Below, in pieces: positions 9,402 through 18,064 of a DNA stretch of 64,000 nt. Below the pieces are notes generated by a model. It saw nothing but the letters and a program-made list of their open reading frames with translations, was not told the DNA's origin and did no database searches. Source of the stretch: Chryseosolibacter sp040902445 (GTDB lineage: Bacteria > Bacteroidota > Bacteroidia > Cytophagales > Cyclobacteriaceae); contig JBBDXJ010000270.1 in assembly GCA_040902445.1 (NCBI GenBank), positions 1-64,000 of the forward strand. Direction: 5' to 3'. The position numbers and the translations under genes were made by a program. Numbering within the stretch: the stretch's first letter is position 1; each line of letters opens with the position of its first letter.

Positions 9402-11678
9402 ATGAGAATATTACAACTATTGTTGCTCCCTGTTATCCTTTTGTTCGCCGGCCATTTGAACGCACAAAATTCAAGGAAGAAAGTTGATGACAGGCCTGTC
9501 GTGATCCCGGTTGGATTGGACGCCTACCGTATGTGGGATAAGTTGTATACACAAAGGATCGGAGCGCGTGCGTATATGCGAAGCACATATGACCGGGAGG
9601 GTGGCAACCAATCTGCCGATGCGAGCCATTATCTTTTTGCTAACGAAGAAGATCACAATGTTTCTCTCGATGTGAAAGGCAGGGGTGTTCTCTATTTTTT
9701 CAGGACCAACCATTGGCATGGGAGCCCATGGCATTTTGTTGTGGATGGGAAAGACAATGTGGTGAAGGAAACAGGAACCAGCGATCCTGTAAATGCCAAA
9801 CAAGTATTCAATAAAACGAATTTTATACCCGGCGCCCCGTTTCCGGAACCTCTTGCCTGGACGTGGAGCACCACTAAAGGCGCGGATCTGATATGGTCAC
9901 CGATGCCATTTGAAGAGTCGTTCCGCATCGCTTATTCCCGAACGCGTTACGGAACTGGCTATTACATCTATCATTTGTATGCCAATGAAGAAAACCTTTC
10001 CCGGCCGATAAGATCCTGGGAAGTAAACAAGACGCCTGACCCGGACGTTGTTGATCTGATCAATCGCGCCGGAACCGACATCGCACCTCAAAACATCTCA
10101 AAAAAGACAGGCAATGTGAAGTTTAGTCGAACCAGGTTTTTACTTGCAGACATAAAATCATCTCCCTCGGTCATCAGGGCATTTAAGATTACGCTACCTC
10201 TTGACAAAGCGATAGACCTGGAACGGATGCGTGTTTTGGTAACTTGGGATGATGCGAAATTTGCCTCTATCGATGCGCCGTTGTGTTTGTTTTTCGGGGC
10301 CGGAACACTCTACAATCGTGAGAACGATGAGTTTCTGGTAAAAGGATTCCCGATCAACATCCGGTATGACTACACGAATAGGAAAGTGGAGCTGGCGTGT
10401 TACTATCCCATGCCTTTTTTCAAATCCGCAAAATTTGAAATTAGCGGAGTTAATCCTGATAATTCCGAGATTGGATATGAGATCAGATATGAGCCGTTGA
10501 CAACCCCGGCAAATCAAAGCAGTTACTTCCACGCGACGTATAAGGACATACCTCAACCGGAAATCGGCAAGGATATGGTCTATTTAGATACACGTGGCAT
10601 CGAGGGGCATGACGAATGGTCTGGTAATTTTGTTGGCACTTCTTTTATTTTTTCTCACGATGCATTTTTAGGAACATTAGAAGGAGATCCTCGTTTCTAT
10701 TTTGACGACAGCCAAACCCCTCAGGCTTATGGAACGGGCACCGAGGAGTGGGGAGGAGGCGGTGATTATTGGGGTGGAGAAAACATGACCCTTCCTTTTG
10801 CAGGCCACCCGTGCGGGGCGCGTACTAAGCAGGAAGCGAAGAATGAGAAAGATCTCATAGAATCGGCATACCGTTTTCTGATTGCGGATCTAATGCCGTT
10901 TGGGAACCGCGCGGTCATCACATTTGAGCATGGCGGGGAAAATTTATCGAGCGAGCATTATGAGGCGGTTACATATTGGTATGGTTTACCGGCTCCATCT
11001 TTGATCAAAACAGATGAAGTCGATATTGGTAATCCGGAAAGCGAACAGGTTCATGCTTATCACTCACCCGATGCTTCCACAGTTAGTACCGTGACTTCGC
11101 GTTTTGAAAAAGGGATCGATAAATTCCCGAGTGCCGTTTGGGGAATGGATAAAAGTAAAATTCCGGGATTTTTGGAAAAGATCGGTAAAGAGATTTATCC
11201 GGCACATGAAGAGGATGGCCGTTATACGCGAGGAGTTTCGGAATTCATTGTTAAACTCGATCCCAAAAATATGGGAGTCTTATTGCGCAGAACTTTAGAT
11301 TATGCTTTCCCGAACCAAACCGCAGAGGTTTACATTGCAGATGCCGGCGGAGGTCAGGCGCCGGATAATTTAAAATGGGAATTAGCAGGCACCTGGTATC
11401 TTGCCGGAGCCAACACTGCTATTTATTCAGATCCTCCGGGCGAACTCGATAACCGGTTGCTGCGGACAAAAACTACCAATCGCCGATTCAGGGACGATGA
11501 GTTTCTGATTCCAGGAAAATTAACCCAGCAGAGATCATCCATCAGGGTCCGGATAAAATTTATTCCTGACCATCAGTTATTGTTTCCGGATTTCCCGTTT
11601 CCAAAAGAAAGCGCATGGAGTGAACTGAGGTATGTGGTATACAGTTACGTTTTACCGGAATTTACTCCTGTAGAGTAA
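9402..11678 (+). CDS. GH172 (DUF2961) family secreted glycosidase
   Basis: I chose Met17 of the longer frame (base 9402) because it starts an ideal signal peptide (MRILQLLLLPVILLFAGHL then NAQ). The mature protein of about 735 residues matches the DUF2961 family, now GH172, whose characterised members are exo-acting furanosidases (D-arabinofuranosidase or fructofuranosidase activity). The family pattern GTGTEEWGGGGDYW lies near residues 444-457 of this start, and N-terminal features such as YTQRIGARAYMRSTYDREGG are also typical. It follows the GH39 gene by about 100 bases on the same strand, suggesting co-function on a heteropolysaccharide. The exact linkage cannot be predicted. Confidence 0.85.
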   Translation: MRILQLLLLPVILLFAGHLNAQNSRKKVDDRPVVIPVGLDAYRMWDKLYTQRIGARAYMRSTYDREGGNQSADASHYLFANEEDHNVSLDVKGRGVLYFFRTNHWHGSPWHFVVDGKDNVVKETGTSDPVNAKQVFNKTNFIPGAPFPEPLAWTWSTTKGADLIWSPMPFEESFRIAYSRTRYGTGYYIYHLYANEENLSRPIRSWEVNKTPDPDVVDLINRAGTDIAPQNISKKTGNVKFSRTRFLLADIKSSPSVIRAFKITLPLDKAIDLERMRVLVTWDDAKFASIDAPLCLFFGAGTLYNRENDEFLVKGFPINIRYDYTNRKVELACYYPMPFFKSAKFEISGVNPDNSEIGYEIRYEPLTTPANQSSYFHATYKDIPQPEIGKDMVYLDTRGIEGHDEWSGNFVGTSFIFSHDAFLGTLEGDPRFYFDDSQTPQAYGTGTEEWGGGGDYWGGENMTLPFAGHPCGARTKQEAKNEKDLIESAYRFLIADLMPFGNRAVITFEHGGENLSSEHYEAVTYWYGLPAPSLIKTDEVDIGNPESEQVHAYHSPDASTVSTVTSRFEKGIDKFPSAVWGMDKSKIPGFLEKIGKEIYPAHEEDGRYTRGVSEFIVKLDPKNMGVLLRRTLDYAFPNQTAEVYIADAGGGQAPDNLKWELAGTWYLAGANTAIYSDPPGELDNRLLRTKTTNRRFRDDEFLIPGKLTQQRSSIRVRIKFIPDHQLLFPDFPFPKESAWSELRYVVYSYVLPEFTPVE

Positions 11679-11691
11679 ATAGGTAATCGGC

Positions 11692-11723
11692 AACATCTTA
11701 CTAAAGGATAATAGTAAGATGTT
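11692..11723 (+). terminator. Hairpin after the GH172 gene, probable terminator
   Basis: A perfect 11-base inverted repeat (AACATCTTACT ... AGTAAGATGTT) with a 10-base loop begins 14 bases after the GH172 stop codon. The following T-run is weak, so termination efficiency is uncertain. Confidence 0.5.
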
Positions 11724-11942
11724 TCACAGACGGGTTCTTGTTGATTATGTTGGCAGATTGGTTGTACTCAGCGAAGCTGTAGGGGAACTGCAACTCTTTG
11801 CTAATTAATATTAATTTTACAAAGTGCGTTTCATAAGATCAAATTCTATCATTGTTGGCGAGAAAAATCTTATTCTACTCTAAAGAAGTCCTGTATGAGG
11901 CTTGATCTGGAGCAATTGTTGGAACAGCAGGAAAATTCAACG

Positions 11943-12235
11943 AGCCCTGAAAGGGCGACATATATCAGCCCGGGGTGAGCAGTACAGCTGCGAGCCCCGG
12001 GTGAAAGCAAGTTTGCCATCAAGCCCTGAAGGGGCGAAATAGGATCGAAGCGCCGTAGTGTAAAATCCTATGGTGATTTTTGCGAAATGGATTTAATGGT
12101 GTACACCATCCGTTAAAATTTTGTGTGCATTTCATGTTCCGCCCTTTCAGGGCTTCGTTGGATGTGAATCTTTCCCCGGGGCTTCGCAGCTTCGCTGCTA
12201 TACCCCGGGCTGATGTATTCCGCCCTTTCAGGGCT
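11943..12235. repeat. Pair of inverted palindromic repeat modules (AGCCCTGAAAGGGCG type)
   Basis: Four copies of a 15-base palindrome-like element are visible: AGCCCTGAAAGGGCG at 11943 and 12022 (one change, GGGGCG), and its reverse complement CGCCCTTTCAGGGCT at 12140 and 12221. Each pair brackets a CCCGGGG-rich core (around 11969-12002 and 12174-12209), so two modules of about 95 bases face each other and could fold into one large structure. This resembles REP-like intergenic elements common in Bacteroidota genomes. It fills most of the 667-base spacer 11679-12345, which holds no gene. Confidence 0.8.
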
Positions 12236-12345
12236 TACAACAACTTAATTTTAAAGTCCCCTACTATCCCTATTTTTAGGCTCTATCCTTACCCTTAAAT
12301 CACTAGGGAAGAATAGGTTTTTGCCTTAATTTTAGTCGGACAATA

Positions 12346-13593
12346 ATGAAATTCCATATAGACAGCAGTTCTGCAGCGATAAGACCGGAAATCACTTATC
12401 TGCTTGATACCTGGGCAAGAAACCAGCAGCTTGAAATAAGCTTGACAGAAAATCCGGATGACAGTATTACTGTTGGAGCAGCTAAAAACAATAGATTAAG
12501 GATCAGCAAGGGTTTTGACTTGTCTACCCCACAAGCATTGAATAAATCATGTTTTATTTCAGATCAAAATGGCGATCCTGATTTTTTGGCGACGGCCTTC
12601 TATATGCTTAATTCCCTCCAGGAATATGACGACAAAGACAGAGATGAATTAAACAGGTTTAAGTTCAGTAACAGTTATCAGTATAAGTTTAAAAATCACA
12701 AAGAAAATATTGTTCAACGTTGTTTTGATGAGATCGCCAGGATTGCTGGCAGAACACCGTTAATTGAAAAAACACGGTTCTTTCTTACCCATGATATTGA
12801 CCTGGTTAATGGGGCGGTCATAGAGGATGGTTTTAATGTTTTGAAAAAAGGCAGGATCGACCTGTTTCTTCAAATGCTCTTCAATGTAGCTATCGGTCGA
12901 CCGGACTGGCTGAATATGGACAAGATCATGAAGATAGAAAGTGAATATGACTGCAAGTCCGTTTTCTTTTGGATTGTTAACAAGGGCAGCATCAATAAAA
13001 GAGAAAAAAACGCGGACTATTCATTTTTAGCACCCTCAATTCAAAAACAATTCAATGCGGTAGAAGATAATGGTTTTGAAAATGGTATTCATAAAAGCAT
13101 TTCGAATGAGACGTTCTCGCAGGAGTTTGAAAAGTATGGGAGGAGGCCAATGTCCAACCGGTATCATTACCTTAAATTCAACCTGCCGCGCGCATACCAT
13201 GATATTGAGCGTGCGGGACTTAAGCTTGACGCAAGTCTTGGCTTTGCGGAGGAAATTGGTTTTAGAAACAGCTATGGCCTTCCATTTAATCCCTTTAACC
13301 CTGAAACAAGAAAACCATTTTCATTTGTGGAGGCGCCTTTGCACGTTATGGATAGAACCTATTTCCAGTACAAAAAATTTTCCCTAAAAGAAGCTGAAAA
13401 AGATATCTTTGATTTTTTTGAAAGGAACAGGAACAATTGCGTTATTTCAGTGTTGTGGCATAATAACTTTTTTACAAGCTATAAATTCAAAGGCTACCTT
13501 GACCTCTATAAAAAGATTCTGGCCTACATTAAGGAGAATGATTTTGAAACGATTTCACAAACCGATATTTTAAAAAAATACTCAATTATATAA
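12346..13593 (+). CDS. Polysaccharide deacetylase-like (carbohydrate esterase family 4-related) protein
   Basis: A 415-residue cytosolic protein without a signal peptide. The first 130 residues form a separate N-terminal region of the kind found before NodB-like domains in Bacteroidota surface-glycan loci. The NodB-like part begins with FFLTHDIDLVNG, where Thr148-His149-Asp150-Ile151-Asp152 correspond to the catalytic Asp and metal-site motif. GIHKS (His249) probably supplies a metal ligand, and VLWHNNFF near the end resembles the last motif. The stop overlaps the next start by one base (TAATG), so it is co-translated with the GNAT protein. In other Bacteroidota such pairs sit in polysaccharide or lipopolysaccharide assembly clusters. 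Here they stand alone between hydrolases. Confidence 0.75.
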   Translation: MKFHIDSSSAAIRPEITYLLDTWARNQQLEISLTENPDDSITVGAAKNNRLRISKGFDLSTPQALNKSCFISDQNGDPDFLATAFYMLNSLQEYDDKDRDELNRFKFSNSYQYKFKNHKENIVQRCFDEIARIAGRTPLIEKTRFFLTHDIDLVNGAVIEDGFNVLKKGRIDLFLQMLFNVAIGRPDWLNMDKIMKIESEYDCKSVFFWIVNKGSINKREKNADYSFLAPSIQKQFNAVEDNGFENGIHKSISNETFSQEFEKYGRRPMSNRYHYLKFNLPRAYHDIERAGLKLDASLGFAEEIGFRNSYGLPFNPFNPETRKPFSFVEAPLHVMDRTYFQYKKFSLKEAEKDIFDFFERNRNNCVISVLWHNNFFTSYKFKGYLDLYKKILAYIKENDFETISQTDILKKYSII

Positions 13594-14663
13594 TGGCTGT
13601 TATAGTTAGAAGGCTTCTTGAAAGTGAGATTGGATTGGCCAATGATTTTTTTAATGCTGTGTACAAGGTAAGCCGTTCCATTGATAATTTTCGCTGGGAA
13701 TTTTTACACGGGCCTGTAGGACCTGCGGTTTATGTAGTGGCAATTGATGACTCAATTAAAACTCACACAAAAGTGGTTGGCATTCAGGCGGCGATTCCTT
13801 TGCAATTCCAGAATAGTAATGGAGAAGTAGTCTCGACCGCTAAATCGGAGGATACATTAGTTGATCCCTCCTACAGGGGCCAAAAGATCTTCGAAAGAAT
13901 GTATGAACTCTTATTTCAGGAATGTAAGAAAGCGGGAATAGATTTTATCTGGGGGTTTACTCCTGCAAAAAAAGCATTTGAGAAGATAGGGTTTGAGATT
14001 CCGTTCCAGGCGCATCAGGCCCTTATGGTTTTTAGACCGCTTAAGGCTTATTCCTATTTGTCTTCGCTCAATCCCCAAAATCGATTTGTTGATAAAGTGA
14101 AGATCGGGGGGCTCACTTTCCTTTCCAGGTTCGCTTCTGTTTTGACCGGGGTGGTTTCAACTGAGCAACTGACGGTAAAAAAGGTTAACCTGCAGTCAAA
14201 AAATGAGATGATAAAAAAAACATCACAGGCGCCGTCGGTATATTTTCTCCGGATGGACGATAATTACCTTGAATGGAGAATTAACAAAAATCCGTTCGGC
14301 AATCAATATGAGAATTATCATTTGTTTAGTGGGGATAAATTAATTGCTGACGTTTTGGTGAATTTCAGACCAGAGGGCTTTGGCTATATCGAGCAAATGT
14401 TTTTTTTAGATGGGATATCGGAAAAAATGAAGAAAGATGTTCTCCATCATGTGATCAGCACTATGAAGCCAAAGGTAAATTTCATCCGGGCCCTTTGTTT
14501 TGATACGAATGATGAGCTTCGATCACAGACTAGGCTGTTAAAAAGATCAGGTTTTGTGATCCTTAAAAGAGGAGGTCATTTTGTATGGCGGGCGCTTGGT
14601 TCAAGGGTCCTTAATCCAAATGACATATTTTTGACCAGGTTATTCACGCAGGGGAATCAGTGA
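13593..14663 (+). CDS. GNAT-family acyltransferase
   Basis: A 356-residue protein with an N-terminal GNAT fold. The acetyl-CoA binding region is seen as DTLVDPSYRGQKIFERMY, with the R/Q-x-x-G-x-G/A element represented by YRGQKIF (94-100), followed by IDFIWGFTPAKKAFEKIGF, a typical closing motif. The C-terminal half (about 170-356) is probably a second, degenerate GNAT-like domain, with YLEWRINKNP at its start. The start codon overlaps the stop of the deacetylase-like gene, so the two products probably act in sequence, for example trimming and re-acylating an amino sugar. That substrate is inference. Confidence 0.75.
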   Translation: MAVIVRRLLESEIGLANDFFNAVYKVSRSIDNFRWEFLHGPVGPAVYVVAIDDSIKTHTKVVGIQAAIPLQFQNSNGEVVSTAKSEDTLVDPSYRGQKIFERMYELLFQECKKAGIDFIWGFTPAKKAFEKIGFEIPFQAHQALMVFRPLKAYSYLSSLNPQNRFVDKVKIGGLTFLSRFASVLTGVVSTEQLTVKKVNLQSKNEMIKKTSQAPSVYFLRMDDNYLEWRINKNPFGNQYENYHLFSGDKLIADVLVNFRPEGFGYIEQMFFLDGISEKMKKDVLHHVISTMKPKVNFIRALCFDTNDELRSQTRLLKRSGFVILKRGGHFVWRALGSRVLNPNDIFLTRLFTQGNQ

Positions 14664-14715
14664 TCGTCTATTCGTCCCGACATGAACTTTCAATTCGAAT
14701 CTAATACTCGTTCTC

Positions 14716-14749
14716 AACTTTCTGAAAGTTTTGGAACTTTCAGAAAGTT
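14716..14749 (+). terminator. Rho-independent terminator after the deacetylase/GNAT pair
   Basis: A perfect 15-base inverted repeat (AACTTTCTGAAAGTT and AACTTTCAGAAAGTT) with a TTGG loop, followed by TTTC, lies about 50 bases after the GNAT stop codon. It is a good intrinsic terminator candidate. The rest of the 329-base spacer to 14992 holds no gene. An AAAACGTTTGT core at 14907-14917 could be a regulator site for the next gene. Confidence 0.65.
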
Positions 14750-14992
14750 TTTCAGAGACTGGTGGTTTCAAGAGGATTAACCGTTGTTCGAAGCTGAATC
14801 TTTCAATTTCCTACTGGAATCGGAATTTTTCAATGTGAACTTTCGTACTCAACTTATGCCCATCCATAGCCATAAATTAACTTTTTTTGTTTAGCTTAAT
14901 TTTATCAAAACGTTTGTATTGTGTTCCGGCAAAAATGATCCGTGATAATTGAAAAGTAAGGGTTTAAGAAAACTGACTAAAAAAACATTCCT

Positions 14993-16324
14993 ATGACTCT
15001 GACAAACAGGCGACCTGAAAAAATGCGCATTCTTAATTGGGTAAGTTTTCCACGTGCGTTGGTTATGGTATTGGTGCTTTCTGCAACCACGATGGTGTCC
15101 AGAGCGCAGAAAACGATAAAGAATTCCGCACAAGTCCTTGAGAGCCCGCGGCCATTGCCACGCGTTGAAGACCTGGGACGGGCGCCGCTAAACCAATACG
15201 GTTCATTCGAACTAACAATTCAGACCCTGCGCTCATACCGGCCGCTGGATTTGAATTCTGTGGAATGGCGTCGCCGGAATCCGAAAGGAAAATATGCTGA
15301 ATGGGCAGGCAAAGCCAGGGCGCTGTTAGCCGATGGGTTGCATTACGCTCCCGGGAAACTTGAGCTGAACGCCGTAACCACCGCGAGCTGGGAAACGGAT
15401 TCTTTCGTCCGTGAAACGATCGAGTTCAACACTACGCCGTGGTTTCGCGTGCCGGGTTACTTCTACACTCCAAAGAATGTTCCCTTGCCCGCGCCAGCTT
15501 TGGTTGTCTTTCACGAATGGGGAGGACCATTGCTTTTCGGCGCGGACCGGATCTCTGGGGAAAGCGCACACCCTGCTATTGTCGAGCACCGGAAACAATT
15601 AACAAGCGGACGGGCATTGGCCGACTGGTTTGCATCGCAAGGATATGCCGTCATTGTTATCGATGCGTATCACTTTGGCCGTCGCGCTCCTCGCGGAGTG
15701 AATGGACTTCCGGACACTTATGATCCCAATACCCTCGATGATGCGACCCTGAAACGCTACGATATCCTGGTTCGGGAGGCTCTATATTATGGAGTGCGGC
15801 AGCTGAACTGGGCCGGCACTACGTGGGCAGGCGTAAACTTCGGAGACGATAGCCGGTGCGTTGATTATTTGTTGTCGCGCAAGGAGGTGGATCCGGAGCG
15901 CATCGGTTGCACAGGACTTTCCGGCGGAGGCTGGCGTACGAACATCATGGCCGCACTTGAACCCAGGATCAAAGCTGCAGTGGCGGTCGGCTGGATGACA
16001 ACGGGCGATACTCAACAACCCTACAACCTCGCTGGCGCCATCGGCACTTTCTGCCTTTTGCCAGGAGTCTGGAACAGGATCGATATCCCTGATCTGATCG
16101 CGATGGCGGCGCCCAAGGCCGTCATGGTTGTGAGTGGTACGAAGGACCTGCTTTTCCCGCCACTGGGTCAGCGGGAAGCAGCGCGCCAGATCGCCGACGC
16201 ATATGGTTGGGCCGGATTGCCGGGGCGTTTTCGAAACTATGCACCCGACAAAGAGCATTGTTACGATGCTGAGGTCCAGGCTGAGGCCCTGGCGTGGCTG
16301 GACATGCACCTTAAAAAGAAGTGA
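14993..16324 (+). CDS. Secreted alpha/beta hydrolase (dienelactone hydrolase / acetyl xylan esterase-like)
   Basis: The protein has 443 residues, or 433 if translation starts at Met11 (MRILNWVSF...). A signal segment ends near SRA-QKT. The nucleophile elbow GLSGG places Ser310, VVFHEWGG forms the oxyanion region, and DKEHCYD near the end holds a likely catalytic His422. The extended N-terminal 150 residues before the hydrolase core are typical of large bacterial esterases found beside glycosidases. Its base composition is GC-richer than the preceding genes. The next gene starts 42 bases later on the same strand, so a two-gene unit with the dimethylformamidase-like protein is likely. The ester substrate is unknown, and acetylated or aromatic-esterified glycans are plausible. 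Confidence 0.8.
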   Translation: MTLTNRRPEKMRILNWVSFPRALVMVLVLSATTMVSRAQKTIKNSAQVLESPRPLPRVEDLGRAPLNQYGSFELTIQTLRSYRPLDLNSVEWRRRNPKGKYAEWAGKARALLADGLHYAPGKLELNAVTTASWETDSFVRETIEFNTTPWFRVPGYFYTPKNVPLPAPALVVFHEWGGPLLFGADRISGESAHPAIVEHRKQLTSGRALADWFASQGYAVIVIDAYHFGRRAPRGVNGLPDTYDPNTLDDATLKRYDILVREALYYGVRQLNWAGTTWAGVNFGDDSRCVDYLLSRKEVDPERIGCTGLSGGGWRTNIMAALEPRIKAAVAVGWMTTGDTQQPYNLAGAIGTFCLLPGVWNRIDIPDLIAMAAPKAVMVVSGTKDLLFPPLGQREAARQIADAYGWAGLPGRFRNYAPDKEHCYDAEVQAEALAWLDMHLKKK

Positions 16325-16366
16325 ACTATTTTTGTAATTTATCTTATTCTTCCGGTTTAATAAAGT

Positions 16367-17989
16367 ATGAAAAATCCATTGAACCATCTTACCCGCCGCG
16401 AATTGCTCAAAGGTGTCGGCCAGGCAGGATTGGCAGGTCTTATTCCACCTTTGACTGGCGTTGATGCTGACCCACAGGCAAAGAACCGACTGATCGAAGG
16501 AGAAAACAACAAACCTGGAACCACCGACTGGCAACTGACCTTTGTACGTTCGAATAATTATCGTTCAGAAATGATCGAAGGATATTGTTCCCATACAAGT
16601 ATCAGGGCCGGAGAGACACTGGATATTTTCGTCAGCGCAAACCGATCAACTGAGGTTGCGATCGATATTTATCGCATGGGATATTATGCTGGAAAAGGTG
16701 GCCGCCATATTACAAGACTCGGTCCATTTTCAGTCGCTCCTCAACCAACACCGCCTGTGGGCGAACACCGGTTGCGTGCGTGCAACTGGAAACGCACTTC
16801 ATCTTTAATTATTCCTGACGATTGGGTCAGCGGGATCTATCTGGGCAAGCTTTCCTGCAGTGGGCACCGTTACCAGAGCTACATCATTTTTGTCGTACGT
16901 GACGATCGCAAAGCAGATATTATGTGTCAAACAAGCGATACCACCTGGCAAGCTTACAACAAATGGCCCGATGAGTTTTCACTCTATGACAGCGACCCTC
17001 CGCTGCAACCGCACAGTTCCAGAACATGGGTTAGTTATGATCGTCCTTACGGAAAGTATCCACAGGTAGTGGATCAACCGCTTTCACAGGGTTCGGGTGA
17101 ATTTCTTCTTTGGGAATATCCCCTGTGCTTCTGGCTGGAATCACAGAATTATGATGTCACATACTGCTCGAACGTCGATACACATGCCGATCCAAAAGGC
17201 CTGAACAGGGTGAAGTGTTTTCTTTCAGTAGCGCATGACGAATATTGGACCCTGGACATGTTCAACAACGTTAAGCAGGCCGTGGACAACGGGCTGAGCG
17301 CAGCTTTTCTTGGTGGCAACTGCATCATGTGGGCTATTGCGCTTCAGCAAGCAACGAAGGCGCCCATAAACGTTGATAGTCGCACGGGCCTTACAAGTGG
17401 TGGACAACGTTTTGTTGAAACTCCTGACCCCAACGGAAAGGCTAATCGCACGATTTACCGCGTTGCGCGTTTCGGCGGAGTATCTCCTGCTGAACAGGAA
17501 ACAGGTATCATGGGTCCGTTCGACCTGGAGACACCCAATGAAAACCTGCTGATGGGGGCTCGCACCATGTATCCATTCAATGGCTCAGCTGACTGGATCG
17601 TGAGCAAGCAAGATCACTGGATATTTAAGGATACCGGTATGCGAAATGGAGACCGGATACCCGGATTGGTAGGATGGGAGCACCACGGCGACCCGGCTGC
17701 GATCCCGGGCCTCGAGGTAATTGCACAGGGGGTCACCATTAACAGCGGCGATGATGAATCCAACTATACGGCTACAGTTTATCCCGGGCCAAAAGGTAAC
17801 TGGGTATTTAATGCGGCGACCATTTTCTGGTCTATCGGACTTTCTGATCCACCCGGTCTCATACCGCCGCACTCCCATTTTGGAAGGCCCCATGGCGCCG
17901 ACGAACGCGTGCAAAAAATAACCTCAAACTTTTTGGAAAAATGCGGCATTCTGCTCCCAACCGCCAATAGAAATGTGAAGAAACGTTAA
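16367..17989 (+). CDS. N,N-dimethylformamidase large-subunit-like exported protein
   Basis: The 540-residue protein opens with a twin-arginine signal (LTRRELLKGVGQAGLAGL). The mature part resembles the large (beta) subunit of N,N-dimethylformamidase: an N-terminal beta-sandwich containing DIYRMGYYAGKGG, then a glutamine-amidotransferase-like domain with FLSVAHDEYWTLDMF and AAFLGGNCIMW, and the late WSIGLSDPPG. True dimethylformamidase also needs a small subunit and an iron site, and no small-subunit gene is nearby. Most proteins of this family are therefore of unknown activity, and amide hydrolysis is only inferred. A TATTTTTG sequence at 16327-16334 fits a Bacteroidota -7 box, giving a leader of about 26 bases. 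Confidence 0.8.
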   Translation: MKNPLNHLTRRELLKGVGQAGLAGLIPPLTGVDADPQAKNRLIEGENNKPGTTDWQLTFVRSNNYRSEMIEGYCSHTSIRAGETLDIFVSANRSTEVAIDIYRMGYYAGKGGRHITRLGPFSVAPQPTPPVGEHRLRACNWKRTSSLIIPDDWVSGIYLGKLSCSGHRYQSYIIFVVRDDRKADIMCQTSDTTWQAYNKWPDEFSLYDSDPPLQPHSSRTWVSYDRPYGKYPQVVDQPLSQGSGEFLLWEYPLCFWLESQNYDVTYCSNVDTHADPKGLNRVKCFLSVAHDEYWTLDMFNNVKQAVDNGLSAAFLGGNCIMWAIALQQATKAPINVDSRTGLTSGGQRFVETPDPNGKANRTIYRVARFGGVSPAEQETGIMGPFDLETPNENLLMGARTMYPFNGSADWIVSKQDHWIFKDTGMRNGDRIPGLVGWEHHGDPAAIPGLEVIAQGVTINSGDDESNYTATVYPGPKGNWVFNAATIFWSIGLSDPPGLIPPHSHFGRPHGADERVQKITSNFLEKCGILLPTANRNVKKR

Positions 17990-18064
17990 ACTGATTTGAA
18001 GTTACCGATAACCAACCACCAGCGCCCGTTTCACATTCCATTTTTTAAGGGTAAATTGAATCAT

